The position numbers and the translations under genes are program-made. A stretch of 31,872 nt of DNA from JAMOBE01 sp039908285 (GTDB lineage Bacteria > Pseudomonadota > Alphaproteobacteria > Rhodospirillales > Rhodospirillaceae): contig JAMOBE010000036.1 of NCBI GenBank assembly GCA_039908285.1, forward strand, positions 1 to 31,872, written 5' to 3'. Under the pieces are notes generated by a model. The model was given only the letters and a program-made list of their open reading frames with translations, had not been told where the DNA came from and searched no databases. Shown piece after piece: positions 15,069 through 21,800 of the stretch (position 1 is its first letter; each line of letters opens with the position of its first letter).

Positions 15069-15252
15069 GAGCCTGAAAACGTATTCGGAACCTGGACTCC
15101 CTCTCCCCCTCGAGGGGGAGAGGGCCGGGGTGAGGGGGTGGGGCAACCGGCAAGGTCCCTGGGGCCTCTCCCCCCCCTCACCCAACCCTCTCCCCCCGGA
15201 AGAGGGGGGAGAGGGCTTTTTATGGTCGTGGTGCCGATACATTTTCAGGCTC
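15069..15252. repeat. intergenic element 2: CTC/GAG palindromes between GAGCCTGAAAA inverted ends
   Basis: The ends GAGCCTGAAAA (15069-15079) and TTTTCAGGCTC (15242-15252) are a perfect 11-bp inverted repeat that extends further with one mismatch and one gap. The right end abuts the stop codon of the upstream gene. Inside are the 39-nt repeat also found at 99-137 (here 15096-15134) and a 12-bp hairpin (15186-15215) followed by CTTTTTAT. That hairpin is terminator-like only on the plus strand, opposite to the genes. Confidence 0.75.
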
Positions 15253-16827
15253 TCACTTGAGCAGAGTGGTGATGTACTTGATCAGCGGCACCTTTTCCAC
15301 CGACTGGCGATGGCCGACGATGCCGACCTTGACGGCGCCCACGGCATTGCCGATGAAGCCCGCGTATTCCATCGGCGCGCCGGAGGCTACCAGCGGCGCG
15401 GTGATGGCGAAGAAGGCGTCCCCGGCGCCCACGGTGTCGACCACGGTCTTGGTGAAGGCGGGGATGAGGCTCACCCCCTCGCCGCGCCCATAGGTGACGC
15501 AGCCGTTGCGGCCGTGGGTGACGATGACGTGGTCGCAGGTCAGCATGCCGGGCAGCTTGGTGCCGGCGATCTCGCCGACGTCGCCGTGGCGGTCGGAGGT
15601 GGCGAGCCGCGCCTCGGGCGTGTCGATGCACACGTAGTCGGCGTGAGGGTACTTGGTGATCAGGTTGAAGCCCAGATTGCCGCTGTTGCTCTGGGCGTTG
15701 ACGGCCAGGAAGCCGGCGTTCTTCACCAGGGTGTCGACGATGTCCGGACCGATCAGGCCATGGCCGAAGTCGGTCACCACCACCACGTCGTAGGAGCGGC
15801 CGCTGCCCTCGATCAGCCGCTGCAGGGTCCGGGCCTCCCAGCCGTCGAGGGGGGTGTCGTCCATGTGGTAGACTTCGAACAGCTTGCGCAGATAGCCGCT
15901 TTCGATGAAGCGGGTCTTGCACACGGTGGGCTTGCCCTGGCGGCGGAACTCGGTCAGGCGGACGTTGGGCTTGAGGCTCGCCCGCACCAGGTCCTCGTGG
16001 GAGTCCACGGTGCCGAGGCAGGTGACCACCTCCACCTCCTTGCAGAACGAGGCGGCATGGTTGGCGGCGGCGATGACGCCGCCGGCGAAGACTTCGCGGT
16101 CCTGATAGAGGGTGGCGATCATGTTTTCCTTCGGCGACTTGCCGAGGGGAACCACGTACTGGTACTCGTCGATGATGGTCTCGCCGACGAACAGGACCTT
16201 GAGGTCCTTCAGTCCGTCGATCAGCTTCATGATGTCGCCCAGCACGTCGCGATCGCGCAGCTTGGTCAGATAGGCGTTGAGCGGCGGGTCGTAGACATCG
16301 AAATAGCGGTTGATCAGCGTCGAGGACGAGAAGGTGATCTCGTCGGTGAACACCAGCCGCCCTCCCCCCTCCTCGACGGCGTTGCGCTCGTCCAGGATCT
16401 TGCCGGTGACGTCGGCCCCGGCGTCGGCGTAGTCCGAGCCCTTGACGTAGACATCGGGACGGACGGTCAGCAGGGCCTCGACCGCTGTCGCCGAGCGGTT
16501 GACCGCCACCCAGTCCACGTATTCCAGATTGGCCAGCATCTCGGCGCGGATGGCCTCGGAGAACACCGGCCGGCCCGGCCCCTTGTTGACGAAGGGATCG
16601 GCGGTGACCGTCACCACCAGCACCGTTCCCTCGCGGCGGGCGGCCTCCAGGTGCTTGACGTGCCCAAGGTGGAGCAGGTCGAACACGCCATGGCACAGGA
16701 CCACCGTCTCCCCCGCCGCGCGCAGGCGGGCGACGATCAGGCCCAGTTCCTCGACGGAGCGAATCTTGGCGCGGGCCGGGGACTTCTCCGCCGCCGCGCT
16801 ATCGGCGATGGGATCAACGTTTGGCAT
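15253..16827 (-). CDS. HldE-like bifunctional protein with reversed order: nucleotidyltransferase then PfkB kinase
   Basis: A 524-residue fusion. Residues about 40-180 are a cytidylyl/adenylyltransferase-like domain: HGVFDLLHLGH at 46-56 is the nucleotide-binding HxGH motif, and VDWVAVN...RPDVYVKGSDYADA matches the RfaE/HldE nucleotidyltransferase. Residues about 215-524 are a PfkB-type sugar kinase: GETIIDEYQYV, FAGGVIAAANHA, VVVTDFGHGLI and the ATP/anion-hole motif DTVGAGDAFF near 463-471. In the classical HldE the kinase comes first, so the order is swapped here. Start is ATG 16827 (AGGA seven bases upstream); it overlaps the preceding gene by 14 bases. It probably phosphorylates and activates a heptose-like sugar to an NDP-sugar; the sugar is inferred only. 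Confidence 0.9.
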   Translation of the reverse strand: MPNVDPIADSAAAEKSPARAKIRSVEELGLIVARLRAAGETVVLCHGVFDLLHLGHVKHLEAARREGTVLVVTVTADPFVNKGPGRPVFSEAIRAEMLANLEYVDWVAVNRSATAVEALLTVRPDVYVKGSDYADAGADVTGKILDERNAVEEGGGRLVFTDEITFSSSTLINRYFDVYDPPLNAYLTKLRDRDVLGDIMKLIDGLKDLKVLFVGETIIDEYQYVVPLGKSPKENMIATLYQDREVFAGGVIAAANHAASFCKEVEVVTCLGTVDSHEDLVRASLKPNVRLTEFRRQGKPTVCKTRFIESGYLRKLFEVYHMDDTPLDGWEARTLQRLIEGSGRSYDVVVVTDFGHGLIGPDIVDTLVKNAGFLAVNAQSNSGNLGFNLITKYPHADYVCIDTPEARLATSDRHGDVGEIAGTKLPGMLTCDHVIVTHGRNGCVTYGRGEGVSLIPAFTKTVVDTVGAGDAFFAITAPLVASGAPMEYAGFIGNAVGAVKVGIVGHRQSVEKVPLIKYITTLLK

Positions 16828-17836
16828 CGTCGTCCTTTCCGAGGTACCTGAACCAGTCGGCGGTGGCCTCCGCGATGGAGTCGGCACGCCACACCGGCGC
16901 CTCGCGCCAGTAGTCGATGGCCTGGAGCATCGCCGCCACCCCCTCCTCGAAGGAAACCCTGGGCGTCCAGCCCAGGAGGCGGCTGATGCGCGCCGTGTCG
17001 GCGAAGGTGCAGTCGGGCTCGCCCGGGCGCTTCGGGATGTGGACCCGGGGGCCGCCCAGAAGCTCGGCCAGGCGGTTGACGCTGACGGTGCCGCCCGAGC
17101 CCACGTTCATGATCTCGCCCTTGAGGTCCGAGGCGGCGGCAGCCACCAGGGCCGCGACGATGTCGGTGACGTAGGTGAAGTCGCGGGTCTGGGTGCCGTC
17201 GCCGACGATGGTGAAGGGCTCGCCCGCCAGCTTCTGCGCCAGGAACACCCCGAACACGGCGCCATAGGTGCCCGAGGTCCGCGAGCGCGGCCCATAGACG
17301 TTGAAGAAGCGTAGCGACACCGCCGGCAGGCCATAGGTGCCGGCCCAGTGCATCACGTACTGCTCGCCCACGTACTTGGTCAGGGCATAAGGGTACATGG
17401 GCCGGGCCGGGGCGGTCTCGGGCGTCGGGTAGTCGTCGGGGATGCCGTAGCACGACGACGAGGCCGAATAGACGAACCGCCGCACCCCGGCCGCCCGCGC
17501 CGCCTCCAGCACGCTCATGGTGCCATCCACGTTGGCGTGGTGGTACTCGTGGGGCCGCTGGATCGAGGGCACGATGTCGGCCAGGGCAGCCAGGTGGAAG
17601 ACCCAGTCAACGCCGGTGAACATGGGGGCGATGCGCGCCGCGTCGGCGATGTCGGCGTGGTGGACCACCAGACGCCCCTCCCTGGCCATATGGCTCAGGT
17701 GGGCCAGGTTCTGGGGTCGGCCGGTCGAGTGGTCGTCGATGACCACCACCGTGTGGCCGTCGTGGAGCAGGCGCTCCACCAGATGACTGCCGATGAACCC
17801 GGCTCCCCCCGTCACCAGACAACGCAGTGCGACCAT
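16814..17836 (-). CDS. NAD-dependent sugar epimerase (extended SDR), first gene of the minus-strand run
   Basis: A 340-residue UDP-glucose 4-epimerase-like SDR. TGGAGFIGSH at 9-18 is the NAD site; HLAALADIVPS follows; SASSSCYG carries the catalytic Ser, and YALTK near residue 148 the Tyr and Lys. SLRFFNVYGPRSRTSGTYGAV and TRDFTYVTDIV are characteristic of this group. An ATG at 17860 would add eight residues but has GGGAG directly touching it; the ATG at 17836 has a purine-rich GAGGGAAAG upstream, so I prefer it with modest certainty. Being first, it marks the 5' end of the transcription unit; I see no clear promoter, only a three-fold decamer repeat at 17879-17908. Confidence 0.92.
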   Translation of the reverse strand: MVALRCLVTGGAGFIGSHLVERLLHDGHTVVVIDDHSTGRPQNLAHLSHMAREGRLVVHHADIADAARIAPMFTGVDWVFHLAALADIVPSIQRPHEYHHANVDGTMSVLEAARAAGVRRFVYSASSSCYGIPDDYPTPETAPARPMYPYALTKYVGEQYVMHWAGTYGLPAVSLRFFNVYGPRSRTSGTYGAVFGVFLAQKLAGEPFTIVGDGTQTRDFTYVTDIVAALVAAAASDLKGEIMNVGSGGTVSVNRLAELLGGPRVHIPKRPGEPDCTFADTARISRLLGWTPRVSFEEGVAAMLQAIDYWREAPVWRADSIAEATADWFRYLGKDDDAKR

Positions 17837-17878
17837 TTCCGAAGTCTTTCCCTCGATCATCTCCCGAGTCGCCCGCCG

Positions 17879-17908
17879 ATCGGACGGACTCGAACGGACC
17901 CGAACGGA
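17879..17908. repeat. three 10-bp direct repeats upstream of the minus-strand operon
   Basis: On the minus strand the units are TCCGTTCGGG, TCCGTTCGAG and TCCGTCCGAT, spaced exactly one helical turn and lying 43-72 bases before the preferred start of the first SDR gene. A cooperative protein-binding site is possible. Confidence 0.4.
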
Positions 17909-18332
17909 GTGTTAGCGCATGCCGGAGCCTTTGACCAGTCCGGATTTCCCGAATGGGAGCGCCCCGGACGGCAATTGAATAAACCTGAATTCGGCCGTTG
18001 GAATCAATTTTTCAATGCCAATCAATGTGTTGCAGCAACTCTCGGCTCTCCCGAAGGGTGAATGGCGGGCTACCGCCCGCGCCCGCTCGAGGCTGCCGCC
18101 CCAAGTGTAACTGCCGGATTTTGGGTAATAGAAGCATTGCCTTCTGGGATTACCTCGGTGATCGCTTCGGCATCACCCCTGGAACCGTTTCTCCTCTCGC
18201 CGACATCATCAAATGCCGCACCGAAGAACTGCCGCACCGAAGAACTCCGACGCGCGCCACTCGCGCCAGCCCCGGCGTAGCCCTGCCTTGTCCGCTTCTG
18301 GCCGGCGCGCCACGGATCATTGAGAAGTTACG
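17909..18332. other. gene-poor intergenic stretch with decayed fragments
   Basis: No intact gene is supported. Visible items: a GCGGGC-TACC-GCCCGC hairpin (18065-18080); a 16-bp exact tandem duplication TGCCGCACCGAAGAAC (18214-18229 and 18230-18245); and, at 18142-18220 on the plus strand, the peptide FWDYLGDRFGITPG...PLADIIK, which resembles the C-terminal tail of some transposases but is too short to claim. Base use is less biased than in the flanking genes. Confidence 0.5.
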
Positions 18333-18549
18333 AATAAGCCGCCCCGACCAATGTTCCTCGAAGTCCTCGCGCAACAGCGTCACGGGCTGGCGGAAGAGCG
18401 CCTTCAGCACCAGCACCTTGTCCTCCGCCACCTTGGCGAGCACGAAGAACGACCCGCCCCGACACTCCATGGGCGTGGTGAATCTGCGACACATCCGCCG
18501 GTATGTCCATATGCTGGGCGACCAACCCAAGACTGATCAGGCCGGTGTC
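18333..18549 (-). pseudogene. remnant of a type I secretion ABC transporter, C39-like N-terminal domain
   Basis: Two short pieces in different frames align with the degenerate C39-peptidase-like domain that opens RTX-exporting ABC transporters (HlyB/LapB type). Piece 1 (18549-18466) reads DTGLISLGLVAQHMDIPADV then SQIHHAHG, the usual domain start (DTGL..L...A...IPAD..Q..H.FG). Piece 2 (18464-18333) reads GGSFFVLAKVAEDKVLVL then LLREDFEEHWSGRLI, the usual domain end (FFVLAKV..DKVLV...........EEFE..WSG.LI). The central ~50 residues between them are missing, a frameshift separates them, and no membrane or ATPase domain follows. The gene is dead. Its position less than 400 bp from an RTX gene suggests it once belonged to the secretion partner. 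Confidence 0.65.
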
Positions 18550-18578
18550 AGGAGAGGCATCGCCATCCGTGGATTTGG

Positions 18579-18595
18579 CACTCTCTTGGAGAGTG
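18579..18595. other. 7-bp hairpin, loop of three
   Basis: CACTCTC-TTG-GAGAGTG is a perfect small stem-loop between the ABC-transporter remnant and the RTX promoter region. There is no following U-tract. I see no gene from 18550 to 18886. Confidence 0.35.
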
Positions 18596-18731
18596 TTGCT
18601 GTAATCGCACGTTTATGACATGCGACGCTCCACGGCAGTTCCTATTGGTCGTGGGCTTCCCAATCTGTCCGAGCCTTCACACCGCCCTCGCCGGGATGGA
18701 TCGTACCCTGTTGGATGTCCAAGAATCAATC

Positions 18732-18762
18732 TTGACAACTTCATTGCCCACGGAAATATAAT
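18732..18762 (+). promoter_or_regulatory. candidate sigma-70-like promoter of the giant RTX gene
   Basis: TTGACA (18732-18737) and TATAAT (18757-18762) are both perfect consensus hexamers, but the spacer is 19 bp, longer than the optimal 17. The pair lies 125 bases before the RTX start codon. A weakly active or activator-dependent promoter would fit such spacing. Confidence 0.5.
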
Positions 18763-18839
18763 CCCCCCGTTCCGGTGGCCGGGGACCATGGCGGGCCGGA
18801 CCGTAAAGCTAGGTCATTCTGGCTTGAATACGTAACCAT

Positions 18840-18868
18840 ACGCGCAGAAAGCGCTTTGACGTGCGCGT
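18840..18868. promoter_or_regulatory. nested palindrome just before the RTX gene
   Basis: The inverted repeat ACGCGCA (18840-18846)/TGCGCGT (18862-18868) encloses the palindrome AAAGCGCTTT (18848-18857). It lies in the predicted leader 19-47 bases upstream of the start codon, so it could be an operator or an RNA hairpin near the ribosome site. Confidence 0.4.
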
Positions 18869-18886
18869 TGAAAAACGGGGGGTAGA

Positions 18887-21800
18887 ATGTCCTTCATCAT
18901 GCGTGACGCCCGGACTCCGTTCTTTTCTCCAGATGGTAGCGCCAGCGGTGGCGGGAAAAAGGTGGAATCTGGGTCAAAGAAGGACAACGCCCCAGAGAAG
19001 GAGACCAAACCAAAGTCGAAAGTGACGGGAACGTCAGGACCTGACACTATCGTCACCGCACGCGACCACGTGCAGGTCAATGGTCTGGCCGGCAATGACT
19101 CGCTGAGTTCCGCCGGCGATCACGTCAAGCTGAGTGGCGGGACCGGGGATGATTCCCTCGTCTCTACCGGTGATCACGTCAACATGAGGGGCGGGGCCGG
19201 GAATGATTCCCTCGTCTCCACCGGTGATCACGTCAACATGAGGGGCGGGGCCGGGAATGACACCCTCGTCTCCACCGGCGATCATAACCGGTTGCGCAGT
19301 GGCTCGGGCGATGACCTGCTCGTGGTCGACTCGCCGGACGGCAATCGGATCGATGGAGGGGATGGCACCGATACGGTGGACTACACCGGGACCACCGCGA
19401 TCAACGTGACTCTGCGCGATCATGGGGAGGCCCATGTCAACGGTCCCGGCAAGTCCAAGGACATCCTGAGCGGAATCGAGAACATTTTCGGCGGTGAGGC
19501 CGCCGACGTCATCGGCGGCAATGGCGCCGACAACACTCTGGGTGGCGACGGCGGGAACGACACCCTGTCGGGCGGCGGCGGGAACGACACCCTGATCGGC
19601 GGCGCGGGAGCGGACACCCTCGACGGTGGTACGGGCAACGATACGGCGAGCTACGCCGGCTCGGGCGCGGGCGTCGCGGTCAGTCTGGCGACCGGCGTCG
19701 GCTCCGGTGGAGACGCCGAGGGCGACCGGCTGAGCGGGATCGAAAACCTGATCGGCTCGGCCTTCGCCGATACCCTGACGGGCGATGCCGGGGCCAACCT
19801 CCTGTCGGGCGGGGCCGGCGACGATACGCTGAATGGTGGCGCCGGGGCCGATACCCTCGACGGCGGCACGGGCGACGACACGGCGAGCTATGCCGGCTCG
19901 AGCGCGGGTGTCGCGGTCAACCTTGCGGCGGGAACCGCCCAGGGTGGCGATGCGACGGGCGACCGGCTGGTCTCCATCGAGAACCTGACCGGGTCGTCCT
20001 TCGCCGATACGCTGACGGGTGATGCCGGAGCCAACACGCTGACGGGCGGGGCCGGCGCCGATACCCTCGATGGCGGGGCGGGGAGCGACACGGCGAGCTA
20101 TGCCGGCTCGAGTGCGGGTGTCGTGGTCGACCTGGCGGCGGGCACCGCCCAGGGTGGCGATGCCGAGGGCGACCGGCTGACGTCCATCGAGACCCTGACC
20201 GGATCGGCGTTCGCCGATGTCCTGACGGGCGATGCCGGCACCAACACTCTGTCGGGCGGCGCGGGTGACGACACCCTGGCCGGCGGCGGCGGGAGCGACT
20301 CTCTGAATGGCGGCGACGGCAACGACACGGCGGTGCTGTCCGGCAGCTACTTCGACTACGCCATCCAGCGGACGGACGGCGGCTGGACGGCGACGGCGGG
20401 CTCGGACTCGGCGACCATGACCAGCATCGAGCACCTCCGGTTCGGTGATCGGGTCATCCACCTGGACGGCACCAACAACGAGGCGATTCTGCGCGGCCCC
20501 CTGGCCGACGCGACCGACGAGGACGCGCCCCAGCCCTTCACCATGAACCTCCTGACCGGAGCCTCGGACTTCGACGGCGACGCCCTGTCGGTGCTGAACC
20601 TCAGCCAGACCTCGGGGACGGAGGCGCTGTTCACCCAGGACGGCGCCACGTTCGGCCTCGACCCCGCCCAGTTCACCAGCCTGGCGGAGGGAGAGACGGA
20701 GACGCTGGTCTTTTCCTATGACGTGTTCGACGGTACGGCCCTGGTCAAGCAGTCCCTGACCCTGACGGTGGAGGGGCGCAACGACGCTCCGGTGGCCACC
20801 GGGGTGATCCAGCAGCTTCTGGACAGCGACCCGCCCGCCACCTTCGCCTTCGAGGCCTTCGACGTCGACCACGGCGCGGTGCTGGGCTTCGAGGTGGTGG
20901 ACCCGCCGGGCAAGGGCAGCGTGGTCAACAACGGCGACGGTACCTTCAGCTTCACCGCCGGCAGCGACTTCAAGTTCCTGAAGCGCGACGAGCCCTACCT
21001 GCTCACCTTCACCTACCGGGTCACCGACGAGCACGGCGCCTCCAGCGAGGCCACCGCCGCCATCACGGTGATCGGCACCAATACCGACCCGGTGGCCCAT
21101 GCCGACTTCGTGGCCGGCACCGAGGACGTGCCGCTGATCCTCGACCCCGCCCATCTGCTGGCCAACGACATCGACGACGACGGCGACGCCCTGACGGTGA
21201 CGGCGGTCGGCAATGCGATGGGCGGCACGGTGACGCTGGTGGACGGGCAGATCGTGTTCACCCCCGATGCCAACGTCAACGTCAACGGCGACGTGACCTT
21301 CGACTACACCATCGACGACGGCCGCGGCGGCGTGGCCACCCAGACGGTGACGGTGAGCCTGGCCGCGGTCAACGACGCGCCGGTGGCCAGGGACGATGCG
21401 GCGGACATCCTCGAGAACCAGCGGATCATCATCCCCGCCGCCGATCTGTTGGCCAACGACAACGACGTGGACGGCGACACGCTGACGGTGTCGTCCGTCG
21501 GCCTGGCCCTCAACGGCACGGTGTTCCTCAACGCGGACGGGAACGTCGTGTTCACGCCCCAGCATGGCTTCGCCGGCGAGGCCGGGTTCACCTACACCAT
21601 CAGCGACGGGGCCGGAGGGGAGGTCTCGGCGGTGGCGGCGATCACCGTCACGGCGGTGAACGACGTGATCTACGCCACCCCCGACCCCGAGGTCATCGAC
21701 GGCGGCGCCGGCGACGACACCGTCAGCTATGAGAACATCCAGATTCCCTGTACGATCGACCTTCACTTGAAAGAGGGCCGCGAGGGAGCGCTGGGCGACC

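Noticed and set aside
15186..15220. Hairpin plus T-run as a transcription terminator of the sugar operon
   Set aside because: The U-tract follows the stem only on the plus strand, whereas the flanking genes are on the minus strand; treated as part of a repeat element.
15130..16851. A plus-strand frame of 573 codons over the HldE-like gene
   Set aside because: Antisense shadow; rich in V, G, H and D without motifs, while the minus frame has complete nucleotidyltransferase and PfkB motifs.
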